A stretch of 64,000 bases of DNA from positions 42,462-106,461 of the forward strand of contig JAVVHE010000009.1 in assembly GCA_032249695.1 (NCBI GenBank), read 5' to 3'. The translations under genes and the position numbers were made by a program. This document shows, one piece after another, positions 15,573 through 24,957 of this stretch; position 1 is the stretch's first letter; each line of letters starts with the position of its first letter. Source of the DNA: JAVVHE01 sp032249695 (GTDB taxonomy: Bacteria > Pseudomonadota > Alphaproteobacteria > Sphingomonadales > Sphingomonadaceae). The notes below the pieces were generated by a model. It made no database searches. It was not told where the DNA came from and saw only the letters and a program-made list of their open reading frames with translations.

Positions 15573-17042
15573 GTGAGTGACCAAATTCTGATCGGCGGCG
15601 GGCTTGGCGGGCCGAGCAGCCTGGTGCTGAAGCGCGCCAACCGCCACGGGCTGATCGCGGGCGCCACCGGCACCGGCAAGACCGTGACGTTGCAGCGGCT
15701 GGCCGAAGCGTTCAGCCGCGAGGGCGTGCCGGTCTTCGCAGCCGACGTGAAAGGCGACCTCTCGGGCATCGCCATGCCTGGCTCGCCGCTAGCGAAGACG
15801 CACGACGCCTTCACCAGGCGCGCTGCCGAGGTGCGCCTGACCCCTTACGTCTACGAGGGGATGCCGGTCGTTTTTTGGGATCTGTTCGGCGAGGCCGGGC
15901 ACCCGATCCGCGCGACGATCAGCGAGGTAGGGCCGCTGCTGCTGGCGCGGCTGCTGAACCTCAATGATGTGCAGGAAGGCGTGTTGAATGTCGTCTTCAA
16001 GCTCGCCGACGACGAGGGGCTGCTGCTGCTGGACCTCAAGGATCTGCGCGCGATGCTGGCGCACGTCGCCGAGCGCGCGTCCGAGCTGACGGTGCAGTAT
16101 GGCAACGTCTCCAAGCAGTCGATCGGCGCGATCCAGCGCCAGCTGCTGACGCTGGAGGCGCAGGGCGCCGAGCGTTTCTTCGGTGAGCCTGCGCTGAAGA
16201 TCGCCGACTTCATGGTTGTCGACGATCAGGGTCGCGGCCAAGTCAATGTGTTTTCAGCCGAGAAGCTGATGGCATCCCCACGCCTCTACGCCACCTTCCT
16301 GATGTGGCTGGTGAGCGAGCTATTCGAAGAGCTTCCCGAAGTCGGCGACCCCGACAAGCCCAAGCTGGTGTTCTTCTTCGACGAGGCCCACCTGCTGTTC
16401 GACGATGCGCCCAGGGCGCTGCTTGAGAAGATCGAGCGCGTGGTGCGGCTGATCCGATCGAAGGGTGTCGGTGTCTATTTCGTTACGCAGAATCCGATCG
16501 ACATCCCCGACACGGTCGCAGCGCAACTGGGCAACCGTGTGCAGCACGCGCTGCGGGCCTTCACGCCCAAGGATGCAGAAGCGGTGCGCAAGGCCGCACA
16601 GACCTTCCGGCCGAACCCGGCGATCGATGTCGAAAGCGCGATTACGCAGTTGAAGGTGGGCGAGGCGCTCGTCTCGGTGCTCGACGCCGAGGGCGCGCCG
16701 ACGCCGGTCGATATTGTAAAGGTCGCGCCGCCGACAAGCCGCGTAGGGCCGCTCGGCCCGGACGAACGGGCCGCCATCACTGCGGCCGACCCCATCGGCG
16801 ACCGCTACAAGCAGCTTCTAGACCGCCAATCGGCCTATGAAGTGCTAGCCGGCAAGGCGGCTGCTGCTGCGGCGGCTTCGGCGCAGGCTGCGCCCGCGGC
16901 AGCGCAGCGCGAGAAGCCGACGATCGCCGAGCAGGTCTTTACGTCCGCGGCGCGCGCCATGGCGACCTCGGCGGGGCGGCAGATCGCCAATCAGGTCGGC
17001 AGGTCGCTGCTGCGCGGCATCTTGGGATCGCTGACGCGTTGA
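15573..17042 (+). CDS. HerA-like helicase/DUF853 ATPase
   Basis: A 489-residue P-loop ATPase of the DUF853 (YjgR/HerA-like) family. Walker A is GATGTGKT at residues 30-37 and Walker B is the LVFFFDEAHLLF segment. Later comes GVYFVTQNPIDIPDTVAAQLGNRVQHALRAFTP, an arginine-finger-like region typical of the family. An Ala-rich linker (GKAAAAAAASAQAAPAAAQ) precedes a C-terminal tail with ATSAGRQIANQVGRSLLRGILGSL. Members are thought to be DNA-acting hexameric ATPases, but the role of this branch is not established. The start is GTG with an excellent GGAGGAG site. Confidence 0.9.
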   Translation: MSDQILIGGGLGGPSSLVLKRANRHGLIAGATGTGKTVTLQRLAEAFSREGVPVFAADVKGDLSGIAMPGSPLAKTHDAFTRRAAEVRLTPYVYEGMPVVFWDLFGEAGHPIRATISEVGPLLLARLLNLNDVQEGVLNVVFKLADDEGLLLLDLKDLRAMLAHVAERASELTVQYGNVSKQSIGAIQRQLLTLEAQGAERFFGEPALKIADFMVVDDQGRGQVNVFSAEKLMASPRLYATFLMWLVSELFEELPEVGDPDKPKLVFFFDEAHLLFDDAPRALLEKIERVVRLIRSKGVGVYFVTQNPIDIPDTVAAQLGNRVQHALRAFTPKDAEAVRKAAQTFRPNPAIDVESAITQLKVGEALVSVLDAEGAPTPVDIVKVAPPTSRVGPLGPDERAAITAADPIGDRYKQLLDRQSAYEVLAGKAAAAAAASAQAAPAAAQREKPTIAEQVFTSAARAMATSAGRQIANQVGRSLLRGILGSLTR

Positions 17043-17056
17043 TCGGAGCCGCAATT

Positions 17057-17090
17057 GCGGGTGGGCGCGAACGGTGCCGCGCCCACCCGC
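17057..17090. terminator. Bidirectional stem-loop between HerA-like gene and PEP-CTERM-type gene
   Basis: A perfect 13-bp stem, GCGGGTGGGCGCG with CGCGCCCACCCGC, around an 8-base loop, lying between two convergent genes. There is no U-tract on either side, so termination efficiency is uncertain, but the position and stability suggest a shared transcript end. Confidence 0.6.
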
Positions 17091-17104
17091 TGCGGACACC
17101 GCGC

Positions 17105-18274
17105 TTAGGCGGCGCGTCGGCGCCGCGCGGCGATCAGTCCGGCAGCACCCAGGCCGAGCAGCGCTGTGGCTGCCGGGGTCGGCGTCCGTCCCGGTGTGAT
17201 ATTCCCGGTCGGCAGCCCGCTCAGGTCACCGCGGAAGCCGTAGTTGTTGGCGTTACCCGGGCGGCCGCTGGTCCAGTGCAGCTCGGCGCCCTGCGTCAGA
17301 CTGTTGAAGAAGAACGAGCCCGTCAGGTTATCGCGCTGGTTGATCGTGGCGAGCGGGGCGAGGATGCTGCCGAACCACTGACCGTTGAAGTTCAGCGTGG
17401 TCGCCTCCGGGAAGACGAAGATCACGCGAGTCTCGTCGACATTGCCATTCAGCGTCGGCAGCGTATTGCCGGTGTTCCCCGAAACGATGACGAACGTGGC
17501 ATCGTTGCTGCCGTTACCGATGCCAATAAGGTTTTGATTGGTGGCGAAGTTCGCAAGCGTCGTGGTGATGACGCCGTAGTTCTTGCCGTTGACCCTGTAG
17601 GCAGTGTTCGCAGTAAAGTTCAGGTTCTGCGTCCCGCCCGGAAGCGCCTGCGCGTTGACGCCCTGCGTGCCCGGCAGCGAGGCAAGGAAGGTGGTCAGGT
17701 TCAGCAAGGGCTGGCCGATGGCGCTGTTAAAGTCGCCGAACGGGAACACCGACGTCGCGGGCAGGCCGGTCCGGATGTTCTGCGCGGGCGTGTTCTGCAC
17801 CTGCCCTGCAAAGCTCGCCGCGGCGGTGCGAACGAACCTGGCGTTCGAGATTTGCGAGCCAGCACCGTTGCCGACAACGTTCACATCGACCGCATTGTTG
17901 AGGTTCTGAAATGTGCCGTTGGTATTGCCGCCGATAAAGATATTACCGCTGCCATTCTGCGGGTTAATGCCGCCAGACACATTGCCAAACACATTCGCGA
18001 CGCCATAGGTCTTGCCGCCGACGACCGGAGCATAGACCGTGCCATTATTGTTGAAACCCACGTTGCGCGGACCACCCGCGTTGAAGTTGCCACCGATCGC
18101 GATCGGACCTTCGGTCTCGTTATTGGCGTTGAGGTTGGCGCGGGTGACGAGGTTAAACTGGCTGAGAATCGCCTGTGCCGCAGCCGCGTCCGCGGCCGAG
18201 AGTGTGGCGGCCTCGGCGCCGGCCGAACTCAGCAGTGCGGTAGAAAGGAGCAGTGCTTTGATGAGAGACGTCAT
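17105..18274 (-). CDS. Choice-of-anchor A family secreted protein with PEP-CTERM-like tail
   Basis: A 389-residue exported protein started at 18274, with AGAAGG upstream and a Sec signal (MTSLIKALLLSTALLSSAGAEA). The mature body is Asn/Gly-rich and contains the collagen-binding-like choice-of-anchor A pattern: ILSQFNLVTRANLNANNETEGPIAIGGN, VYAPVVGGKTYGVANVFGNVSG, and near the end WFGSILAPLATINQRDNLTGSFFFNSL. The C-terminus has a Pro-x-Pro, a hydrophobic stretch and RRRR, as in exosortase-sorted PEP-CTERM proteins, though the motif here reads PTP rather than PEP. No exosortase gene is in the window. Probably a cell-surface or extracellular matrix protein. Confidence 0.85.
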   Translation of the reverse strand: MTSLIKALLLSTALLSSAGAEAATLSAADAAAAQAILSQFNLVTRANLNANNETEGPIAIGGNFNAGGPRNVGFNNNGTVYAPVVGGKTYGVANVFGNVSGGINPQNGSGNIFIGGNTNGTFQNLNNAVDVNVVGNGAGSQISNARFVRTAAASFAGQVQNTPAQNIRTGLPATSVFPFGDFNSAIGQPLLNLTTFLASLPGTQGVNAQALPGGTQNLNFTANTAYRVNGKNYGVITTTLANFATNQNLIGIGNGSNDATFVIVSGNTGNTLPTLNGNVDETRVIFVFPEATTLNFNGQWFGSILAPLATINQRDNLTGSFFFNSLTQGAELHWTSGRPGNANNYGFRGDLSGLPTGNITPGRTPTPAATALLGLGAAGLIAARRRRAA

Positions 18275-18677
18275 GGCTTGACCTTCTGTTGACGCAATAA
18301 ACACTTACCCGGCGTACCGGATTAGCAGGCTTGTAGTTGGTTGCGGGCGTCGGACCGCGCGGCCGCGACTGCGCAGTACGATGGCAGCGGTCAGCGCTCG
18401 CGCCCGTGCGCCGGACGCGCACAGCGCGACTGCGGCACCCAGTTGTAAGCCCCGTGTCATTGCTACCCACCCTGTTTCGACCCGCCCGGACGCCCCGAAG
18501 CGTGAACAGGCGTTACTCGTTCCGGGGCTGACCGTCAACAAGGTTAACTTGGTGCGGCAGAACGAACCGGACACACGTTTGACGACCGGAGCAGACTGGA
18601 GTGCGTAGGGCTTGTCGGCTCCCGCGACGGGCAAGGTCGCTCAAGCTTCGTCAGCTATGGAGATCTGGTGGACGGGA
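18275..18677. other. Intergenic stretch without a convincing gene
   Basis: About 400 bases between a secreted protein and a DUF445 gene. A 51-codon minus-strand frame (18305-18460) begins MTRGLQLGAAVALCASGA, but its third-position GC is much lower than that of neighbouring genes, so I do not call it. Plus-strand frames look random. The right-hand part upstream of 18274 should hold the promoter of the secreted protein. No structured RNA was recognised. Confidence 0.5.
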
Positions 18678-19979
18678 TCAGCCGATCAGCTGCGACACTG
18701 TGTAGATCGTCAACCCGGCCAGTCCGCCGACGATGGTGCCGTTCATGCGGATATATTGCAGATCGCGACCCACCACGCCCTCCAGCTTGGCGGTTATCAT
18801 CCCCGTGTCCCAGCCCTTGACGGTGTCGGACACGATCGCCGCGATCGAGTCGCCATAGCTCGCAACCGCGCCGACGATCGCGCGCCGAGCATAGGCGTTG
18901 ATCTGCTCGCGAATCGCCGGGTCGGCCTCAACCGAGGCGCCCAGTCGCCGGAGCGTCGCGCCAATAGGCCCTTCGGACAGCAGCCCCGGATCATCGGTCG
19001 CGCGCATCAGCCCGTCCTTCACGCTCACCCACAGGCCGTCGAGATAGTCGGTCACCGCCGGGTGGCTCAGCACCTCGTCGCGCAGCGCTTCGACTTTCGC
19101 ACGGAGTCCGGCGTCGTGCGTCAGATCGAACGCCAGGCCGACCAGGCTCTCGGTTGCCTTCAGCCGCATCGGGTGGGCGGGGTCGGTCGCGAGCTCGCGC
19201 AGAGTGGTGTTCAAGGCGGAAATGATTTGATCGGCGATCGTCGAGTCGATGCCCGCCAGCCGCATCACCCAGCTCGTCCGCTCACGCACCTGGTCGCGAA
19301 TCAGGCTTTCGTTGTCTGCTAAAGCCTTGGACATCCAGCGTAAGCCAGCGTCAACCAGCGCACCGTGACGGCGGTTCTCGATCGCGCGCTCGATCGCTCC
19401 GCCCAGCGCTGAGGCAATATCGAAGCCGCGCAGACGCCGGTCGACCGATCCGCGCACCATCGCAGTGATCGCTGCGTCATCGACCGCGGTCAGCAGCTGG
19501 CGGGCAAGCGCTCGGAAAGCCTGCCGCAACCGGCCACCGCCCTCGGGCTGCGCAAGGCGCCGCGCGACTGCGCCCGCGAGATCGAGGCCGTCCAGGCGGC
19601 GCGCGATCACGTGAGGCACCAGGAAATTCGTCCTCAGAAACCGGCCGATGGTGTTGGCGATCCGCTCCTTGTTGTTGGGGACGATCGCGGTGTGCGGGAT
19701 CGGCAGGCCAAGCGGGTGGCGAAACAGGGCCGTCACGGCGAACCAGTCGGCCAGCCCGCCCACCATCGAGGCTTCGGCGAACGCGCGCACGTAGCCCAGC
19801 GCGGGGTAAGCGGCGGCGTAATGGTTTGAGGCCGCAAAAATCGCTGCCATGACCACCAGCAGCCCGGTCGCCAGGCGGCGGAGCGGGCGGGCTGGATCCG
19901 CGGCTCCGCTGGGCTCGACGGCTGAGCGCTGAGCGGGGGTTCGGAGAGGGGACAAGGCTGCGGGCGTGCGCGTTTGCAT
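18678..19979 (-). CDS. DUF445 family membrane-associated protein
   Basis: A 433-residue protein of the DUF445 family. After a Pro/Ala-rich start there is a hydrophobic helix (LATGLLVVMAAIFAASNHY) and the family hallmark GGLADWFAVTALFRHPLGLPIPHTAIVPNNKERIA. The middle is long amphipathic helices, and a C-terminal hydrophobic end (GTIVGGLAGLTIYTVSQLIG) follows DLQYIRMN. The function of the family is not established. It is 79 bases from the RND pump end and on the same strand. Confidence 0.9.
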   Translation of the reverse strand: MQTRTPAALSPLRTPAQRSAVEPSGAADPARPLRRLATGLLVVMAAIFAASNHYAAAYPALGYVRAFAEASMVGGLADWFAVTALFRHPLGLPIPHTAIVPNNKERIANTIGRFLRTNFLVPHVIARRLDGLDLAGAVARRLAQPEGGGRLRQAFRALARQLLTAVDDAAITAMVRGSVDRRLRGFDIASALGGAIERAIENRRHGALVDAGLRWMSKALADNESLIRDQVRERTSWVMRLAGIDSTIADQIISALNTTLRELATDPAHPMRLKATESLVGLAFDLTHDAGLRAKVEALRDEVLSHPAVTDYLDGLWVSVKDGLMRATDDPGLLSEGPIGATLRRLGASVEADPAIREQINAYARRAIVGAVASYGDSIAAIVSDTVKGWDTGMITAKLEGVVGRDLQYIRMNGTIVGGLAGLTIYTVSQLIG

Positions 19980-20058
19980 CGGTCAGCGTTCAATCAGCCA
20001 CTCGCACGCACGTTCCGTCAACCGGCGGCGCCCGGGAGGGGTGCCGCGCGGCTGGCAG

Positions 20059-23000
20059 CTACTCGGCGGGCTGCGCGGCCGGTGCCGCGTGACGTACGCC
20101 GCGATCCGACGCCAGCAGGCGACCCAGCCGGGGCGCGAGCCACTGCTCGAAATCATCGGCCAGGCTGTACGCCGCGGGGACGATTACCAGCGTCAGCGCG
20201 GTCGATAGCGTAAGACCGCCGATGATCGTCAGCGCCATCGGCTGCCGCCACGATCCGTCACCAGTGAGGTTTAGCATGATCGGCACCATCCCCGCCACCA
20301 TCGCCACCGTCGTCATCACGATCGGCTGCGCGCGCTTGTGGCCAGCTTCCTCGATCGCCTCGTTCTTGGACTTACCCGCTCGCTGCTCCTCGATGGCGAA
20401 ATCGACCAGCAGGATCGAATTCTTGGCGACGATGCCGAACAGCATCAGCACGCCGATGCCAACGGGCATCGAGATCGGCCAGCCGACCACATGGAGCAGC
20501 AGCACGCCGCCTGCCGGGGCGAGGAGGAGGGAGAGCATGTTGATGAACGGGGGGAAGAAGCGGCGGTAGAGGAGGAGCAGCACGCAGAACACCAGTAGGA
20601 TGCCGCTTGCGAAAGCGATGAGCGCGTTGACCGCGAATTCCTGCTCGAACTCGGCGTCGCCGGTCACCGCCTCGCGCACGCCCTGCGGGAGATGACCCAT
20701 GACGGTGTGCGCGTAGATGTCCTTGCGCGCGGTGCCCGTCTCCACGCCCGGCGCCAGGTCGGTGCCGACGACCATGCGCCGGATCTGGTTGTAGCGACGG
20801 ATGACGCTCGGCCCCTCGCCAAACTTCACGTCCGCCACCACCCGCAGCGGCACGCTGCCGCCGCGCGCAGTCGGCACGGGCAGGTTCTTGATCGTGTCGA
20901 GATCGGTGCGCGCGCTCCCCTTCAGCATCACGCGGATGGGGATCTGCCGATCGTTGAGGCTGAAGCGCGCGCTCGATTGGTCGATGTCGCCAAGCGTCGC
21001 GACGCGGATCGTCTGGCTGATGTCCATCACCGACACGCCGAGATCGGCGGCCAGGTCGGCGCGCGGCGTGATCGAGATCTCCGGGCGACTATAGTCGTCG
21101 GCGATCAGCGGGTTGCGCACGGTCTTGAGGCCGCGCAGCTCGTCCACCAGCTGCCGCGCGGTCCGATCGAGCAGCACTGGATCGTCGCCCGTCAGCATCA
21201 GCGTGATGTCGCGACCGCTGCCGCCGCGCTGCGAGTTGAACGTCACGCGCGCATCGGGAATGGCTGCGAACAGCGGCGCAATCCGCTTCTCGATCTCATC
21301 CGATGTCGCCTTGCGATCCTTGGGGTCTAGCCACGTCACATAGATGCTGGCCTGGTTGACGTTGCTCCCGCCAACATCCTCCAACCCCATCTTGAACTCG
21401 GGCTGCTTTTTCAGGATCGCCGCCGCGGCTTCCACCGCGCGCGCGGTATCGGCCAGCCGCGCGCCGGGCGGCAGCGAGATGCTGACCGTCGACGTGTCGT
21501 TGTTCAGAACCGGCTGGAACGTCGTCGGCAGCGTCATGAAGCCGTAGATCGTCAGCCCGAAGGCGATGGCCGCGAGGCCGATCGTCTTCCAGCGATGCAC
21601 CAGGCTCCAGTGCAGCACGCGCAGATAATAGCGGACCCATCCTGCCTCGTGATGGTTTTTCAGAGCCGCGCGGCTGTCGAGGAAATAGGCGGCGATCATC
21701 GGGGTGATCAGTCGTGCAACCAGCAGCGAGATGAACACTGCGATCGCGACCGTCAGGCCGAACTGCTTGAAGAACTGCCCGCTGATGCCTTCCATGAAGC
21801 TCACCGGCAGGAACACCACGATAATCGAGAAGGTCGTTGCAACGACGGCCAGACCGATCTCGTCTGCCGCTTCCAGCGAGGCCTGATAGGCGCTCTTCCC
21901 CATCCGCATGTGGCGGACGATGTTTTCGATCTCCACGATCGCGTCATCGACGAGGATGCCCGCCACCAGGCTCAGCGCGAGCAGGCTGATGCCGTTCAGC
22001 GTGAAGCCCAGCAGATCCATGAACCAGAAGGTGGGGATCGCGGACAGCGGGATCGCGATGGCGGAAATCGCAGTCGCACGCCAATCACGCAGAAATAGGA
22101 ACACCACGATGACCGCGAGCACCGCGCCCTCGATCATCGCCTGCATGGCGGAATGGTAGCCGACCTTGGTATATTTGACCGTGGTGAAGATCAGCTCGAA
22201 CTTCACGTTCGGGTTTGTCTTGTTGATCTCCGCCAGCCGCTTGTTGACAGCATCGAACACGCGCACGTCGGACGCGCCCTTGGCCTTGCTGACGCCGAAG
22301 GTCGTCACCTCGCGGTCGCCAAGCTTGTTGTAGCTGCGCTGCTCGGCAAAGCCGTCATGCACGTCGGCGAGGTCGCGCAGCGCAACGGTGCGGCCGCCGC
22401 TGATCGGGATGCGCGTTTCGGCGAGCGCCTGCGCGGTCTTGGCGCCGCCCAGCACGCGAACGGCCTGTTCGCCGCCGGCGATTTCGGTCCGCCCGCCGGG
22501 CGCATCGACATTCTGCACCATCAGCGTCGCGTTCACCTGCGCGGCGGTCACTCCATAGGCCTGCATCCGCTCGGGATCGAGCTCGACGCGGATCTCGCGG
22601 TCGACACCTCCGCCGCGATTGACCTTGGCGACACCCGGGATCGAGACGAGCTGGCGGTTGACCGTGTTGTCGACGAACCACGACAGCTGCTCGCGCGTCA
22701 TGTCGGTGGTCGACGCAGCGAAATAGGCGATCGCGCCGCCCTCGATGTCGATGCGCTGGACGCGCGGCTCCAGGATGCCGCCGGGCAGGTTCGATCGGAT
22801 GTTGGCAATCGCCGCGCGGACGTCGTTCTCGGCGCGATCCACAGGGGTGCCGAGCTGAAACTCGATCTGCGTTTCGCTCGATCCCTCGCGGCTCCAGCTG
22901 GTGACGCGTTTGACGTTGCCCAGCCCCGCCACCGCGCCCTCGACACGCTGCGTGATCTGCTTCTCGATCTCGGACGGAGCAGCGCCGGGCTGGCTGACGC

Positions 23001-23145
23001 TGACGCTGATCAGCGGAAAGCTGATGTCAGGCATCGCATTGATGTCGAGGCGGATGAAGCTGACGATGCCGCCGAGCGTCAGCACGAGGAACAGGACGAT
23101 GGGCGGGATCGGGTTGCGGATCGCCCAGCTGCTGATGTTGCGCAT
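20059..23145 (-). CDS. RND efflux transporter permease (AcrB/HAE1-type)
   Basis: A 1028-residue inner-membrane pump subunit that exports hydrophobic compounds using the proton gradient. Twelve transmembrane segments are arranged as one N-terminal helix, a large periplasmic loop, a bundle, a second loop and a final bundle. Visible motifs include ISFPLISVSVSQPGAAPSEIE near the start, the LVDDAIVEIENIVRHM region of TM4 with acidic residues for proton relay, and GKSKNEAIEEAGHKRAQPI in the second half. It directly follows the adaptor gene (12-base gap), so the two form one operon. No outer-membrane TolC-type gene is beside them. Confidence 0.95.
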   Translation of the reverse strand: MRNISSWAIRNPIPPIVLFLVLTLGGIVSFIRLDINAMPDISFPLISVSVSQPGAAPSEIEKQITQRVEGAVAGLGNVKRVTSWSREGSSETQIEFQLGTPVDRAENDVRAAIANIRSNLPGGILEPRVQRIDIEGGAIAYFAASTTDMTREQLSWFVDNTVNRQLVSIPGVAKVNRGGGVDREIRVELDPERMQAYGVTAAQVNATLMVQNVDAPGGRTEIAGGEQAVRVLGGAKTAQALAETRIPISGGRTVALRDLADVHDGFAEQRSYNKLGDREVTTFGVSKAKGASDVRVFDAVNKRLAEINKTNPNVKFELIFTTVKYTKVGYHSAMQAMIEGAVLAVIVVFLFLRDWRATAISAIAIPLSAIPTFWFMDLLGFTLNGISLLALSLVAGILVDDAIVEIENIVRHMRMGKSAYQASLEAADEIGLAVVATTFSIIVVFLPVSFMEGISGQFFKQFGLTVAIAVFISLLVARLITPMIAAYFLDSRAALKNHHEAGWVRYYLRVLHWSLVHRWKTIGLAAIAFGLTIYGFMTLPTTFQPVLNNDTSTVSISLPPGARLADTARAVEAAAAILKKQPEFKMGLEDVGGSNVNQASIYVTWLDPKDRKATSDEIEKRIAPLFAAIPDARVTFNSQRGGSGRDITLMLTGDDPVLLDRTARQLVDELRGLKTVRNPLIADDYSRPEISITPRADLAADLGVSVMDISQTIRVATLGDIDQSSARFSLNDRQIPIRVMLKGSARTDLDTIKNLPVPTARGGSVPLRVVADVKFGEGPSVIRRYNQIRRMVVGTDLAPGVETGTARKDIYAHTVMGHLPQGVREAVTGDAEFEQEFAVNALIAFASGILLVFCVLLLLYRRFFPPFINMLSLLLAPAGGVLLLHVVGWPISMPVGIGVLMLFGIVAKNSILLVDFAIEEQRAGKSKNEAIEEAGHKRAQPIVMTTVAMVAGMVPIMLNLTGDGSWRQPMALTIIGGLTLSTALTLVIVPAAYSLADDFEQWLAPRLGRLLASDRGVRHAAPAAQPAE

Positions 23146-23156
23146 GTGCGTCGCTC

Positions 23157-24350
23157 TTAGCGGGCGCTTGGCGATACGGGGACCACCGTCTCGCCCTGGT
23201 TGAGGAAGGCGCCGGCGCTCATCACGACGCGCTCGGTGCCTGACAGGCCCGATTCGATCACCAGCCCGTCAGCGGTCACCTGTCCGACCGTCACCGGCCG
23301 CCGCTCGACGCGGTTTGCGGCGTCGACCACCATCACATAGCTGCCCTTGGGATCGCTCAGCACCGAAGACTGCGGCAGCACCGGCCGCTGCGCCGTTCCG
23401 CCGGAGATCGTCGCGCGGGCGAACGCTCCCGGACGCAGCTCGCGGCTTGCGGGGAGCGCGATTCGCGCGATGCCCTGGCGGCTGCTCGGATCGATGATCG
23501 GGTCTTTCAGCCATACGCGGCCGCGCACCGGGGCGGCGGCGCCGACGGGCTGCACGTCGGCGATCGAGCCGACGGCCACGGCCGCGAGGTCCTGTTCGGC
23601 AACAGCCGCGCGCATTTCCATCGCGCCGCCCTGGGCCATGGTGAACAAGGCCTGGCCGCCGCCTGCGATGACCTGGCCGGGCTCCACCGCGCGGGTGAGG
23701 ATCAAGCCGTCCTCGGGCGCGCGGATGTCGAGGCGCGCCAGCCGCGCGCGGCCTTCGGCCAGCTGGGCCTTGGCCACCGCGACGCGGGCGTCGGCGCCGT
23801 CGCGCGCGGCGGTGCGGCGGTCGATGTCTGCCTTCGAGATGAATCCGCGGCTGACGAGCTGCATCGCGCGGTCAAGCTCGGCCTGCGCCAGCCGCGCGTC
23901 GGCCTCGGCCTGGCGGATCGACGCGGCCCATTGCTGCAGCTGCTGCTCCTGCACCGAATGATCGACGCGCACGAGCGTCTGCCCGCGGCGCACGAAGTCG
24001 CCTTCCTTCGCCAGCACTGCGAGCACCAGCCCGCCTTCGCCGGTTGCGCCGATCGGCGAGGTGCGGCGGGCAGCGATCGAACCCGTCGCGCGGACCGTTG
24101 CCTCTACCGTCTGCACGCGCGGCACCGTCACCGTCACGCGCGGGCGGTTCGCAACCGACGCCGCAGCCGCCGCAGCGGCGGGCGAGCGAGCGGCACCGGT
24201 CTTCGGCGCGCCCCGCTTGAGCATGACGTAGGCGCCGCCCAGCACCGCTGCGATCAGCAGAACCGGCAGCAGCCAGCGCGGCAGCCCGCGGCGCTGTTGG
24301 CTACAGCTATCCGCATCCGCGACGGCCGCGGCGCCCAGTGTTCCGTGCAT
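23157..24350 (-). CDS. RND efflux periplasmic adaptor subunit
   Basis: A 397-residue membrane-fusion protein. After a cytoplasmic start there is one transmembrane helix (LLPVLLIAAVLGGAYVMLK), then the barrel-sandwich and lipoyl halves (GATGEGGLVLAVLAKEGDFVRRGQTLVRVD and IRAPEDGLILTRAVEPGQVI) flanking an alpha-helical hairpin rich in Ala/Gln/Arg. The beta-barrel and a C-terminal domain follow. It bridges the AcrB-type permease encoded immediately downstream to an outer-membrane channel. The substrate cannot be deduced. Confidence 0.94.
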   Translation of the reverse strand: MHGTLGAAAVADADSCSQQRRGLPRWLLPVLLIAAVLGGAYVMLKRGAPKTGAARSPAAAAAAASVANRPRVTVTVPRVQTVEATVRATGSIAARRTSPIGATGEGGLVLAVLAKEGDFVRRGQTLVRVDHSVQEQQLQQWAASIRQAEADARLAQAELDRAMQLVSRGFISKADIDRRTAARDGADARVAVAKAQLAEGRARLARLDIRAPEDGLILTRAVEPGQVIAGGGQALFTMAQGGAMEMRAAVAEQDLAAVAVGSIADVQPVGAAAPVRGRVWLKDPIIDPSSRQGIARIALPASRELRPGAFARATISGGTAQRPVLPQSSVLSDPKGSYVMVVDAANRVERRPVTVGQVTADGLVIESGLSGTERVVMSAGAFLNQGETVVPVSPSAR

Positions 24351-24578
24351 GGTAGTTGCAGTCCCCAGCGTATGCCGCCGTTCCGGCCTTCAGGTGTATT
24401 AGGAAGCTATATCGGCGGCCTCAAGGCGGGTCGCCTGCTGTTCGGCGAACGGCGTCTGTCGTCCGCCGAATCTGTGGGTGCGTAGAGGCCGCGCAACGAT
24501 CGGCCCGGTCGCACGTTCATGGCTCGATCTCCCCGGCGCGGGTGGTCAGGGAGCAAAAATCACCAGGAGTACCGGGCC

Positions 24579-24857
24579 ATGAATAACGCATTTGCTGGCA
24601 GCAGCATCCTTTATTTCATCATCGCCGGAGCCATCGCGGGCGCGATCGCCAAGGCGATTCACCCCGGCCGCGATCCGGGTGGCGCGATCGTCACCATTCT
24701 GATCGGCATCGTCGGCGCGTTCATCGGCGGGTTCCTCGCCAACGTGCTCGGCCTCGGCGCGCAGGGCAGTGTCATCTGGGAAATCGCGGTCGCGGTCATC
24801 GGCGCGATCATCCTTCTCGCGATCTACCGCGCGGTTGCGACGCGGCGCACGGTCTGA
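24579..24857 (+). CDS. GlsB/YeaQ/YmgE family stress-associated membrane protein
   Basis: A 92-residue protein with three hydrophobic segments and the family's glycine pattern (FIIAGAIAGAIAKAIHPGRDPGG, TILIGIVGAFIGGFLANVLG). Sometimes labelled transglycosylase-associated, without proof of activity; the family is often induced in stress. The start at 24579 follows a CAGGAG site. A strong terminator follows the stop. A paralogue is at 36596. Confidence 0.9.
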   Translation: MNNAFAGSSILYFIIAGAIAGAIAKAIHPGRDPGGAIVTILIGIVGAFIGGFLANVLGLGAQGSVIWEIAVAVIGAIILLAIYRAVATRRTV

Positions 24858-24888
24858 CGCGTCCCCTTTTCCAGACCGACGTTGCAGC

Positions 24889-24923
24889 GGGGCGGGCGCG
24901 GGCAAGCGTCCGCCCCTTTGTTT
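24889..24923 (+). terminator. Rho-independent terminator after the YeaQ-type gene
   Basis: An 11-bp stem (GGGGCGGGCGC with GCGTCCGCCCC, one G-U pair) with a 6-base loop, followed by TTTGTTT. It lies 32 bases after the stop codon and separates this gene from the downstream SIMPL-domain gene. Confidence 0.85.
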
Positions 24924-24957
24924 GACGTGCGGTCGGCGCTGGAGCCATAGAACGGCG

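Noticed and set aside
18305..18460. 51-codon frame beginning MTRGLQLGAAVALCASGA as a small secreted protein
   Set aside because: Third-position GC is far lower than in real genes here, and no family resemblance is seen.
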